From JBPOHE01 sp052035915 (GTDB taxonomy: Bacteria; Pseudomonadota; Gammaproteobacteria; Chromatiales; Chromatiaceae): a stretch of 32,301 bases of DNA. The notes below the pieces were generated by a model. That model saw only the letters and a list, made by a program, of their open reading frames with translations. It made no database searches and was not told where the DNA came from. The stretch covers positions 1 to 32,301 of the forward strand of contig JBPOHE010000039.1 in NCBI GenBank assembly GCA_052035915.1, written 5' to 3'. Shown piece by piece: positions 1-7,623 of this stretch; position 1 is the first letter of the stretch; every line of letters begins with the position of its first letter. The position numbers were made by a program, and so were the translations under genes.

Positions 1-125
1 CGGGTTCATCTCTGCAATCTTCCTTTGATGTCCTTGATGTGGCTCAGATAGTAACTGGCTGCCTTCAGTTGGACAATATCCGCTTGCGGGCACGTCAGTG
101 CTGGCTCGTTCGCCCTTCATCGCTC
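1..125. other. Left-edge stretch without an assignable gene
   Basis: No complete gene is visible. On the minus strand a short open frame of about 37 codons ends with a TGA at 6-8. Its translation looks protein-like near the end but has no ATG start. A plus-strand frame is open from base 3 to about 209, but it runs through the palindromic repeat that begins at 126. Either could be the edge or remnant of a gene outside the window. Neither can be supported. Confidence 0.3.
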
Positions 126-243
126 CCGGGCATGGACGCTATTGGCCGATTTTCCGTTCTCTTAAAGAGAACAAATGCCCTACAAAATCCGATATTGTTC
201 TCGAAATAAGAACAGAAAATGGCTATTTTCCGCCCATGCCCGG
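126..243. repeat. Palindromic GTTCTC double-hairpin element, copy 1
   Basis: This is a 118-bp imperfect palindrome, the first of six related copies in the window. It opens with CCGGGCATGG and closes with CCCATGCCCGG. Hairpin 1 is GTTCTC (156-161), five bases, GAGAAC (167-172). Hairpin 2 is TGTTCT (196-201), seven bases, AGAACA (209-214). Inside the right terminus lies a GAAAATGGC block like that of the other copies. It sits downstream of the minus-strand coaE gene. No coding function is supported. Confidence 0.85.
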
Positions 244-350
244 AACGACCGGACGCTCATACCCATTCCCGAGGTGAAGGAGAGGAAAAAACCAGCGAGA
301 AATGCGGGCCAGCCAGCTACTTGCGCCGCTCGGCCCCGGCCCATGGCGTC

Positions 351-950
351 TCAGCCGCTTGGGCTGGAGGCGATCAATCTTTGATGGATGTTCTCGACTT
401 GATCGATGAGTTGGTCAAGGCCACCGGAGTTGTCGATCAGGTAATCCGCGGCGGCGAGACGTTCGGATCGCTGGCACTGGGCGGCGAGAATCCCTCTGAC
501 TTGGTCTTCACTGAGGCCATCCCGTGTCATTACCCGTTCGACTTGGAGTTGTTCCGGCAGATCGACGACGATGATGATGTCGGCGATATCCTGTTGCTTG
601 GTCTCCAGCAGCAGGGGGATGACCAGGATCGCGTAGGGCGCGGCGCAGGCGCGGAGGCGTTGTTCCATTTCCCGCCGGATGGGGGGATGCAGGATCTGCT
701 CGAGTTGGCGCCGTTGATCCGGATTGGCAAAGACGAGATTTCCTAGCGCCCTCCGGTTCAATGAGCCGTCGGCATTGATCACCCCGGCCCCAAAGGCGCG
801 GGCGATCTTCCGCAACAACGGTTGACCGATCCGGGTCAACTCCCGGGCGATAAGATCGGCGTCGATGATTGGGGCCCCGAGTCGCCCGAACAGCTCGGCG
901 ACGCTGGACTTGCCGCTGCCGATACCGCCGGTCAGGGCAACCCGCAGCAT
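351..950 (-). CDS. coaE: Dephospho-CoA kinase
   Basis: This enzyme phosphorylates the 3'-hydroxyl of dephospho-CoA with ATP, the last step of coenzyme A synthesis in the cytoplasm. The 199-residue protein has the usual family length. It opens with the P-loop GGIGSGKSSV (residues 8-17), followed by the family block DADLIAREL near residues 31-39. It also carries the usual central LEQILHPPIRREM stretch. The start lies 7 bases after the pilD stop, so it is probably the last gene of a pilB-pilC-pilD-coaE transcript, an arrangement widespread in gammaproteobacteria. The zapD (yacF) gene that often follows coaE is absent; a 118-bp palindromic repeat lies downstream instead. Identification is secure. 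Confidence 0.96.
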   Translation of the reverse strand: MLRVALTGGIGSGKSSVAELFGRLGAPIIDADLIARELTRIGQPLLRKIARAFGAGVINADGSLNRRALGNLVFANPDQRRQLEQILHPPIRREMEQRLRACAAPYAILVIPLLLETKQQDIADIIIVVDLPEQLQVERVMTRDGLSEDQVRGILAAQCQRSERLAAADYLIDNSGGLDQLIDQVENIHQRLIASSPSG

Positions 951-957
951 TTCCGCG

Positions 958-1830
958 TCAGGCCAGTCCCGACCATCTCAGGTAGAGATCCAGGATCTGA
1001 TCTCCCCAGAGCAGCATGATCCATCCCGAGAAAGCCAGATAGGGGCCGAAGGGGATGGGCAGGTCCCGATGGCGACCTTGCAGCAGGATCGCCCCCAAAC
1101 CCAGAATCGCCCCTGAAAAAGAGGCGATCAGGATCACCGGTAATATCTGTTGCCATCCCAACCAGGCGCCAAAGAGGGCAAAGAGTTTGAAATCTCCGTA
1201 CCCCATGCCCTCCTTGCCGGTCAGACGCTTGAAGATCTGGTAGATCGACCAGAGGCTGGCGTAGCCGATGGCGGCCCCCACAACGGCGCTCGGCAGGTCG
1301 GCAAAGAGATCGAACAGGTTTACCAGCAGGCCGACCCAAAGCATGGGGATGACGATGACATCGGGCAACAACTGGGTGTCGAAGTCGATGAGGCTGAGGG
1401 CGATGAGCGCCCAGGTGAGAACCAAGGCGGCGAAGCTGGCCCAGGTGACGCCGAATCGCCAGGCCACCAGGATCGACAGCAGGGAGGTGGCCAGCTCGAC
1501 GAGCGGATACCGCCAGGAAATGGCTTGATGGCAACTGGAGCAACGCCCACGCAACAGGATGAAACTCAATACCGGGATGTTTTCCCAGGGTGGAATCCGG
1601 TGTCCGCAGTGAGGACAACTGGAGCCCGGCTGATTGAGGTTGAACACCCTCGTCTCAGGCGTCTTTTCCAGGCCAAGGAGTTCCTGACAATCCCGTTGCC
1701 AGCTCTGTTGCAGCATGATCGGCAGACGATAGATCACCACATTGAGAAAGCTGCCGGTGATCAGACCGAAAATTCCCACCACCGACAACCATAAGAGCGG
1801 TTGCTCGGCCAGCAAGGCGAAGGATGTCAT
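958..1830 (-). CDS. pilD: Type IV prepilin peptidase / N-methyltransferase
   Basis: This inner-membrane aspartic protease removes prepilin leader peptides and N-methylates the new N-terminus, serving type IV pili and often type II secretion. The 290-residue protein has an N-terminal hydrophobic segment containing GSFLNVVIYRLP. A cytoplasmic CPHC...CSSC zinc-type cysteine set follows, then several membrane segments. Both catalytic aspartates are visible: one in LIDFDTQLLPD and one in the GMGYGDFKLF motif. I chose the ATG at 1830, which gives the usual N-terminus and a 37-bp gap after pilC. The frame is open back to 1938, but those residues overlap pilC and look unlike the family. It is co-directional with pilC upstream and coaE downstream. 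Confidence 0.95.
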   Translation of the reverse strand: MTSFALLAEQPLLWLSVVGIFGLITGSFLNVVIYRLPIMLQQSWQRDCQELLGLEKTPETRVFNLNQPGSSCPHCGHRIPPWENIPVLSFILLRGRCSSCHQAISWRYPLVELATSLLSILVAWRFGVTWASFAALVLTWALIALSLIDFDTQLLPDVIVIPMLWVGLLVNLFDLFADLPSAVVGAAIGYASLWSIYQIFKRLTGKEGMGYGDFKLFALFGAWLGWQQILPVILIASFSGAILGLGAILLQGRHRDLPIPFGPYLAFSGWIMLLWGDQILDLYLRWSGLA

Positions 1831-1867
1831 GAGATATCTATGGCCGTTTGTGGTGCCTGAGCCATGA

Positions 1868-3094
1868 TCAGAGTACCGAGGCGAGTTTGAAGATCGGCAG
1901 GTACATGGCGATGACCAGGCTACCGACCAATCCGCCAATGATGGACATGATCATGGGTTCCAACAGACTACTCAGGGCGTCGACCATGTTGTCGACCTCT
2001 TCCTCGTAAAAATCGGCCACCTTGGCCAGCATGCTGTCCAGGGCGCCGGATTCCTCGCCGATGGCCACCATCTGGATCACCATGTGCGGAAACACCTTTT
2101 GCTGCTTCATGGTGAGTTCGAGGGACTGACCGGTGGCGACATCCTCCCGCATGCGCTTGACGGCATTGGCATAGAGCGTATTTCCCGTGGCCCCGGCCAC
2201 CGAGTCCAAGGCTTCCACCAGAGGGACGCCGGCGCCGAACATGGTCGACAAAGTACGGGCGAAACGGGCGATCGAGGCTTTGTGCAGGATCTGTCCGATG
2301 ACAGGTAAGCGCAACAGGCCCAGATCCACGGCCTCACGAAATTTCTGCGATCGTTTCCAGGTCTGGTTGATGAAGTAGCCACCGCCCACGCCTAGGCCGA
2401 GGATGACCCACCACCATTCGCGCGTAAAGCGTGAGAGATCCATGACCATGCGGGTAAAGGCCGGCAGGTCGGCGCCAAAGGATTTGAACAGGGACTCGAA
2501 CTGCGGAATGACGAAAATCAGGATGATGGCGGTGACGATGACGGCGACGATGATGACCGCGGTTGGATAGAACAACGCCTTTTTGATCTTGCCTTTGAGC
2601 GACTCGGTCTTTTCCTTGTAAGTGGCGATCTTGTTGAGCACGATCTCCAACACGCCGGCATGCTCGCCAGCGTCGACCAGATTACAGTAGAGGTCGTCGA
2701 AGTACAGCGGGTGCTCGCGCAAGGCCGAGGTCAGGGATGAGCCCCCTTCGACATGGTTTTTAATGGTGAGTACCAGGTTCTGTACGCTGGGGTTCTCATG
2801 TCCCTTGCCGATGATGTCGAGCGCCTGCACCAGGGGCACGCCCGAGTTCATCATGGTGGCGAGCTGACGGCTGAAGACGGCGATGTCCTTGGGGATGATC
2901 TTTTTCTTGCGGGGGGCGAAGAGTGCCGATTGTTTCTTGACCGTGATCGGCTTGATGCCTTGCCGGCGCAGATCGGCCTTTACCAGGCCGGGATTGGTGC
3001 CACGGGTTTCCCCTTTGACTTTTTTCCCTTTCTGATCGGTGCCGACCCAGACGTAGACATGGGCCTTTTCCGTTTTCTGTGTTGCGACAGCCAT
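1868..3094 (-). CDS. pilC: Type IV pilus inner-membrane platform protein
   Basis: This is the polytopic membrane platform of the type IV pilus machine, on which the PilB ATPase acts during pilus extension. The 408 residues match the usual length. There are two copies of the T2SS F domain, one starting near residue 70 (AVFSRQLATMMNSGVPLVQAL) and one in the C-terminal half (IARFARTLSTMFGAGVPLVEAL). Membrane segments lie near residues 175-200, 220-240 and 375-400. The start is 4 bases beyond the pilB stop, with an AAGGA ribosome site inside the pilB end, so translational coupling is likely. Identification is secure. Confidence 0.96.
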   Translation of the reverse strand: MAVATQKTEKAHVYVWVGTDQKGKKVKGETRGTNPGLVKADLRRQGIKPITVKKQSALFAPRKKKIIPKDIAVFSRQLATMMNSGVPLVQALDIIGKGHENPSVQNLVLTIKNHVEGGSSLTSALREHPLYFDDLYCNLVDAGEHAGVLEIVLNKIATYKEKTESLKGKIKKALFYPTAVIIVAVIVTAIILIFVIPQFESLFKSFGADLPAFTRMVMDLSRFTREWWWVILGLGVGGGYFINQTWKRSQKFREAVDLGLLRLPVIGQILHKASIARFARTLSTMFGAGVPLVEALDSVAGATGNTLYANAVKRMREDVATGQSLELTMKQQKVFPHMVIQMVAIGEESGALDSMLAKVADFYEEEVDNMVDALSSLLEPMIMSIIGGLVGSLVIAMYLPIFKLASVL

Positions 3095-3098
3095 CGAA

Positions 3099-4811
3099 TT
3101 AATCCTTTGTGATACGGTTAATTTCTTCGAGACTCGTAATTCCGGCCCGAACCTTTTTCAGTCCCGACTGGCGGAGATTCGCAATCCCTTCTTTTTCGGC
3201 CAGGGCGGCGATCTGTATCGCATTGCCGCCGTCCATAATGAGTCGCCCCATACTCTCAGAGATCGGTAACACTTGATATATACCAGTTCTGCCTTTGTAG
3301 CCTTTGGTACATTTGTCACAACCCACGGCTTTATAGAGCTGGAGGTCCTCCAGGTCTTGCGGCTTGAATCCTTCCGCCAGCAGGGCGGTGCGAGGCACCG
3401 TTTCGGGCACCTTGCAGTGCTCGCACAGGCGGCGAGCGAGTCGCTGGGCCATGATCAAGAGGATGGAAGAGGCGATATTGAAAGGCGGCACCCCCATGTT
3501 GGCCAGCCTGGTCAGGGTCTGGGGGGCGTCATTGGTGTGCAGGGTGGAAAAGACCAGGTGGCCGGTGAGCGCCGCCTTGATGGCGATTTCGGCGGTCTCC
3601 AGGTCACGGATCTCGCCCACCATGATGATGTCTGGGTCCTGGCGCAGAAAGGCGCGCAGGGCCTCGGCGAAGGTGAGACCGGTCTTCAGATTCATATTGA
3701 CCTGATTGATACCGGGTACCTGGATTTCCACCGGGTCTTCCACCGTACAGATGTTGACATCCGCTTTGTTGAGCATGTTCAGCGCCGTGTACTGGGTTAC
3801 GGTCTTGCCGCTCCCCGTCGGCCCGGTCACCAGGAGGATGCCGTAGGGTTTGCTGATCGCCTTGAGAAAGGCCTCCTTTTGCTCCGGCTCGAACCCCAGG
3901 GCCTCGACACCGATCTGGGCGCTGCTGGGGTCCAGGATACGCAGCACCACCTTTTCGCCATAGAGGGTGGGACAGGTATTCACCCGAAAGTCGATGGAGC
4001 GATTCTTCGACAGCACCATCTTGATGCGACCGTCCTGAGGCACCCGCCGTTCGGCGATGTTCATCCGCGACATGACCTTGAGTCGGGTGACCACCCGACT
4101 GGCGATATTGGAGGGCGGAAAGGCGATCTCATTGAGCATGCCGTCCTGGCGATAGCGAACACGAAAGGTTTTTTCGTAGGGTTCGAAGTGGATATCCGAG
4201 GCCTTGGTGTTGATGGCGTCCAGCAATACCTTGTTGACGTAACGGACGATGGGGGCCTCGTCGATATCGAGATCCGATTCCTTACTTAAGGATTCGTCAT
4301 CGGCGATGGAGATATCGAGCTTTTCCAGATCCGTATCCAGCAGGTTGGACATGGTTTTGTCATGGGCCTGCAGGGCCTTTTCGATGACGTTGGTAAGTTT
4401 GTCGTCCTCCACCAGAATGGCGCTGGTTGAAAGTCCGGTATGGAATTTGATCTGCTCCAGGGCGTCATGGTTGGTCGGATCCGAGACCGCCAGGAAGAGT
4501 CGGTTGCCGCGCTTGAAAAGAGGTAAGGCATGGTGTTTGCGGATGAGCTTCTCTTCCACCAGGTTGACGGGAGCGGATTCCACGTCCAGGGCATTGAGAT
4601 CGAGCAGCGGCGAGCCAAACTCGGTCGAGGCGGTAACCGCCACCTGCGAACTGCTACACAGGCCCTTGGTTACAAGATATTGAACAAATGGCATATTTTC
4701 CTTGGCAGCCGCATCATAAGCCTCGCGCGCCTTGGCCTCGGAAATCAGGCCGTCCTGGACCAGGCGGAAAGGGAGGCCGGGAAGCTTCGAGGTGGTGGTG
4801 ACAGTAGCCAT
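3099..4811 (-). CDS. pilB: Type IV pilus extension ATPase
   Basis: This hexameric ATPase powers pilus assembly from the cytoplasmic face of the inner membrane. The 570 residues show an N-terminal MshEN-type region, then the secretion ATPase domain. Walker A is GPTGSGKT near residues 330-337. The Asp-box/Walker B region includes DPDIIMVGEIRD, and the His-box contains STLHTNDA. A zinc-binding CEHC...CDKC set lies near residues 460-500. This is the first gene of the pilB-pilC-pilD-coaE set. Upstream is a 292-bp divergent region shared with the glycosyltransferase. The ribosome site is weak. PilB rather than PilT is supported by the MshEN region, the zinc cysteines and the neighbours. Confidence 0.96.
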   Translation of the reverse strand: MATVTTTSKLPGLPFRLVQDGLISEAKAREAYDAAAKENMPFVQYLVTKGLCSSSQVAVTASTEFGSPLLDLNALDVESAPVNLVEEKLIRKHHALPLFKRGNRLFLAVSDPTNHDALEQIKFHTGLSTSAILVEDDKLTNVIEKALQAHDKTMSNLLDTDLEKLDISIADDESLSKESDLDIDEAPIVRYVNKVLLDAINTKASDIHFEPYEKTFRVRYRQDGMLNEIAFPPSNIASRVVTRLKVMSRMNIAERRVPQDGRIKMVLSKNRSIDFRVNTCPTLYGEKVVLRILDPSSAQIGVEALGFEPEQKEAFLKAISKPYGILLVTGPTGSGKTVTQYTALNMLNKADVNICTVEDPVEIQVPGINQVNMNLKTGLTFAEALRAFLRQDPDIIMVGEIRDLETAEIAIKAALTGHLVFSTLHTNDAPQTLTRLANMGVPPFNIASSILLIMAQRLARRLCEHCKVPETVPRTALLAEGFKPQDLEDLQLYKAVGCDKCTKGYKGRTGIYQVLPISESMGRLIMDGGNAIQIAALAEKEGIANLRQSGLKKVRAGITSLEEINRITKD

Positions 4812-5103
4812 GGAATCTCGAGGAGCGATGGAACCAGCTTACAATATTAGTAGCAATAAGCCTCTCTTTCCTAATGCTTGGTTTCGATCAAGAGAGGTCT
4901 GCCGGGACCGCGTATCCCCGGCCAGGGCAAGTGAACACCTCATCCCGAGCGCTGAAGAGGGGAAATGACGCCCCTTTTCCCTCCCTCGGTCAGCCCGACT
5001 TCTGGCGTACTATCGAGGGGTCAGTGAATGCCGCTGTAATTATGGTTGCGTACTGTCCCAAGCGCCGCCTCGCTTCCTGTGTTTATACGAAAGGAAATGA
5101 CTG
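4812..5103. promoter_or_regulatory. Divergent intergenic region between pilB and glycosyltransferase
   Basis: This 292-bp stretch lies between the starts of minus-strand pilB and a plus-strand glycosyltransferase, so it should hold promoters for both. I see no near-consensus -35/-10 pair and no strong palindrome. A short AT-rich block at 4838-4856 is the best place for a pilB -10 element, but this is inference. Confidence 0.4.
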
Positions 5104-5964
5104 GTGAATCCGAATCCTTCAATCACGATCGTCCTCCCGGCCTGTAATGAGGCCGCATCCTTGAAGACCCTGCTGCCGGAAATCAGGCGGCTCTATCCGC
5201 AGGCCGAGATCATCCTCGTCGATGATGGATCGATAGATGATACGGCCCGGATCGGGGAAGAGGCGGGGGTCCGGGTGCACAGCCATCCCTATCGGATCGG
5301 CAATGGGGCCGCGGTGAAGACAGGGGCCCGGCTCGCCACGGGAGACATCGTTCTGTTCATGGATGCGGATGGTCAGCATGATCCGGCCTATATCCAATCC
5401 CTGCTCGACAAGCTGGCTGAAGGGTACGATATGGTCGTCGGCTCCCGACTCAAACACACCCATGCCAGCCTGCCGCGGCGATGGGCGAATACGCTCTACA
5501 ATCGTCTGGCGAGTTTCATGGTCGGTCAGCCGATCGCGGATCTCACCTCGGGCCTACGGGCCGTGCGTGCCGCGAAACTGCGAGAATTTCTCTATCTGCT
5601 GCCCAATGGATTCTCTTATCCGACCACGGTGACCATGGCCTTTTTCCGTGCCGGCTATCCGGTGGCCTATGTTCCCATCGAAGCCGGGGTCAGGCAGGGG
5701 CAAAGTCATATCCACTGGCTCAAGGATGGTGCGCGTTTCTTCATCATTATCTTCAAGATCGGCACCCTCTATTCCCCGCTCAAGATATTCGTGCCGGCGA
5801 GCCTGGGGTTCTTCAGTATAGGTTTGAGTCACTATCTGCATACCTATTTCACCATTGGCCGCTTTACCAACATGAGCGCCCTCTTGTTCATCACCTCGGT
5901 GGTGGTGTTTCTCATCGGCCTGGTTTCGGAGCAGATAACCTCGCTGATGTATCGGCAAGAGTAG
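5104..5964 (+). CDS. Membrane-anchored family 2 glycosyltransferase (dolichol-phosphate-mannose-synthase type)
   Basis: This is likely an inverting glycosyltransferase that moves a sugar from a nucleotide donor to a polyprenyl phosphate or envelope glycan at the inner membrane. The 286-residue protein has a GT-A fold: LPACNEA near residue 11, DDGS at 40-43, GNGAAVKTG at 67-75 and the metal-binding DADGQHD at 87-93. Two C-terminal hydrophobic segments (about 225-245 and 258-278) would anchor it. The start is GTG at 5104; no upstream in-frame ATG gives a better N-terminus. The gene stands alone, divergent from pilB. Exact donor and acceptor cannot be told. A role in O-antigen, pilin or exopolysaccharide glycosylation is possible but inferred. 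Confidence 0.88.
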   Translation: MNPNPSITIVLPACNEAASLKTLLPEIRRLYPQAEIILVDDGSIDDTARIGEEAGVRVHSHPYRIGNGAAVKTGARLATGDIVLFMDADGQHDPAYIQSLLDKLAEGYDMVVGSRLKHTHASLPRRWANTLYNRLASFMVGQPIADLTSGLRAVRAAKLREFLYLLPNGFSYPTTVTMAFFRAGYPVAYVPIEAGVRQGQSHIHWLKDGARFFIIIFKIGTLYSPLKIFVPASLGFFSIGLSHYLHTYFTIGRFTNMSALLFITSVVVFLIGLVSEQITSLMYRQE

Positions 5965-6108
5965 CCGTGGCAAGACCGGGCAAGTCGATACCGGGGGGCT
6001 CCCCGAAGCCGCCGTCTGGTCCGGCGATAGCCGTTCCGTTTTGGTTTATGGATTCGGTTGTGAGCAACAGCGCTGGGATTCGCTGCGCTCATCGCCGGTC
6101 TACGCGGA

Positions 6109-6225
6109 CCGGGCCTCGGCTGAAAATGGCCATTTTCCGTTCTCCATAGGAGAACAACAGCTTCTCAGAAGAGCCATTGTTCTCCTGAAGAGAACGGAAA
6201 TTCGAGCCCGAGACTCCATGCCCGG
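6109..6225. repeat. Palindromic GTTCTC double-hairpin element, copy 2
   Basis: This 117-bp copy lies between the convergent glycosyltransferase and GNAT genes. The left arm reads CCGGGCCTCGGCTGAAAATG and the right end is ATGCCCGG. Hairpin 1 is a 7-bp perfect stem, GTTCTCC-ATA-GGAGAAC (6139-6155). Hairpin 2 is GTTCTC-5-GAGAAC (6179-6195). A small TTCT/AGAA dyad sits at the centre. The rest of the 313-bp gap (5965-6277) holds nothing else that I can assign. Confidence 0.85.
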
Positions 6226-6277
6226 GAGCCGCCCATGGAGTCCGTGGCGAAGCGGCGCCAGCCGGGATGGGAGGGAT

Positions 6278-6781
6278 TCATGCGGGGTGGGGCAGCCACT
6301 TCTCCATGAGGTAATCGTCCATGACGAATCCGTGGCCGATAGACTCCGTCACCGCCCCGACCCGGCGAAAGCCGAGCCGTTCGTAGGCCCGGAGGCTGTC
6401 GCTGTTGTGCTTGTTCACCCGGAGATGGATACGCCGCACCCCTTTTTCTCCGGCCAGGGATTCGAGAAAGCCAAGCGCGGTTTTGCCGCAACCCTGGCCG
6501 CGCCGATCCGATCTCACATACAGCTTGCTCAGAAACACCCCGGTATCCTGCCATTCGATTCCCAGATAGCCGACATATTCATGGCCTCCCTGCAACAGGA
6601 AATAGTGGAGACCGGTCTCGATCTGGTTCTGGATCGCCCGTGGCGATTGATAGCGATCGAGCATGTAGTCCACCTGTTCGGGGCCGATGATGGGGCGGTA
6701 ATGCTCGGTCCAGATCGCCCCGGCCAGGGTGGCGACGGCCTGGATCCCTTCCGGGTTGGTGACGGGAATCACTCTGGTCAT
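6278..6781 (-). CDS. GNAT family N-acetyltransferase
   Basis: This is a predicted acetyl-CoA-dependent N-acetyltransferase of the GNAT superfamily; the substrate is unknown. The 167-residue protein carries the acetyl-CoA pyrophosphate-binding loop DRRGQGCGK (the R-x-x-G-x-G/A motif) near residues 96-104. It is preceded by the beta-4 strand LSKLYVRS. The downstream NKHNSDSLRAYERLGF block is the conserved C-terminal GNAT motif. The start at 6781 gives a full-length GNAT. The gene lies 31 bp after the rlmB stop, on the same strand, and may be co-transcribed with rnr-rlmB. The similarity to small-molecule or protein-N-terminal acetylases is only at superfamily level. Confidence 0.85.
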   Translation of the reverse strand: MTRVIPVTNPEGIQAVATLAGAIWTEHYRPIIGPEQVDYMLDRYQSPRAIQNQIETGLHYFLLQGGHEYVGYLGIEWQDTGVFLSKLYVRSDRRGQGCGKTALGFLESLAGEKGVRRIHLRVNKHNSDSLRAYERLGFRRVGAVTESIGHGFVMDDYLMEKWLPHPA

Positions 6782-6812
6782 GGTCGAGGCTTCGGGGAGG
6801 TGCCAGGGGAGG

Positions 6813-7616
6813 TTATTTTCCTGGTGCCGGGCTGGCGCTCCGTTGGCGCACCGCCTCGAACAGACAGATCCCGGCGGCGACGGAGACGTTCAGGCTTTCC
6901 ACACTACCGGCCATGGGGAGTTTGATCAGCTGGTCGCAGTGTTCGCGGGTAAGCCGACGCATTCCTTCTTCTTCGCCCCCCATGACCAAGGCCAGCCCGC
7001 CACGGAGATCCGTCTCATAGAGTGAGCGTTCGGCCTCGGCGGCGGTGCCCACCACCCAGACCCGCAATTCCTGACCCAACCAATCCAAGGTGCGCGACAG
7101 GTTGGTGACCTGGGCGAATCTCAGGGTCTCGGCGGCCCCACTGGCCACCTTGCATACGATGGGGGTCAGCCCCACCGCCCGATCCTTGGGGGCGATCACC
7201 GCATCGACCCCGGCGGCCTCCGCGGTGCGCAGGCAGGCCCCCAGGTTGTGGGGGTCCTGGACCTGATCCAGCACCAGGAGAAAGGGCGGACGTCCAAGGC
7301 CGAGCAGATAGTCGCGCAGTTCGTTCTCGTCGATCGCCTCCGGGGGCCTGACCAAGGCAGCCACGCCCTGGTGGTTGAGCCCGGCCATCAGGGCGTCCAA
7401 TTCCTGGCGCGTCGCCTCCCGGACGCGGATTTCCCTGTGTTGGGCCTGTTGCAGGATTTCGGTCAAACGTCCATCCCGTCGTCCGGCCAGGACACGGATC
7501 TCCCGTACCCGCTCGCCGCCCCGCAGCAGGAGGGCACGCACGCTGTGCAGACCACCGATCCACTGCCCGCCCGGTTCCGGCTGGGTCGCGAGGGGTTGTC
7601 GTGGAGGAGTCCTCAT
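6813..7616 (-). CDS. rlmB: 23S rRNA (guanosine-2251-2'-O-)-methyltransferase
   Basis: This is a SpoU/TrmH-class methyltransferase that 2'-O-methylates G2251 in the P loop of 23S rRNA using S-adenosylmethionine. The 267 residues include an N-terminal RNA-binding substrate domain (IGGLHSVRALL near residue 20). The trefoil-knot catalytic domain follows. Its SpoU motifs are LDQVQDPHNLGACLRTAEAAG (here cut to its ends as LDQVQDPHN and ACLRTAEAAG), ALVMGGEEEGM and LPMAGSVESLNVSVA. I chose the ATG at 7616, which leaves 7 bp after rnr. The frame is open to 7874, but that part lies inside rnr and does not resemble the family. rnr followed by rlmB is a classical gammaproteobacterial operon. Confidence 0.95.
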   Translation of the reverse strand: MRTPPRQPLATQPEPGGQWIGGLHSVRALLLRGGERVREIRVLAGRRDGRLTEILQQAQHREIRVREATRQELDALMAGLNHQGVAALVRPPEAIDENELRDYLLGLGRPPFLLVLDQVQDPHNLGACLRTAEAAGVDAVIAPKDRAVGLTPIVCKVASGAAETLRFAQVTNLSRTLDWLGQELRVWVVGTAAEAERSLYETDLRGGLALVMGGEEEGMRRLTREHCDQLIKLPMAGSVESLNVSVAAGICLFEAVRQRSASPAPGK

Positions 7617-7623
7617 CGGTGCT

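Noticed and set aside
6..120. Protein-like minus-strand frame at the left edge ending with TGA at 6-8
   Set aside because: Only about 37 codons, no ATG, and no recognisable family.
156..214. GTTC/GAAC motifs considered as LexA boxes of the GAAC-N4-GTTC type
   Set aside because: The half-sites are in the opposite order (GTTC first) with variable loop length, and they occur in every repeat copy regardless of neighbouring gene.
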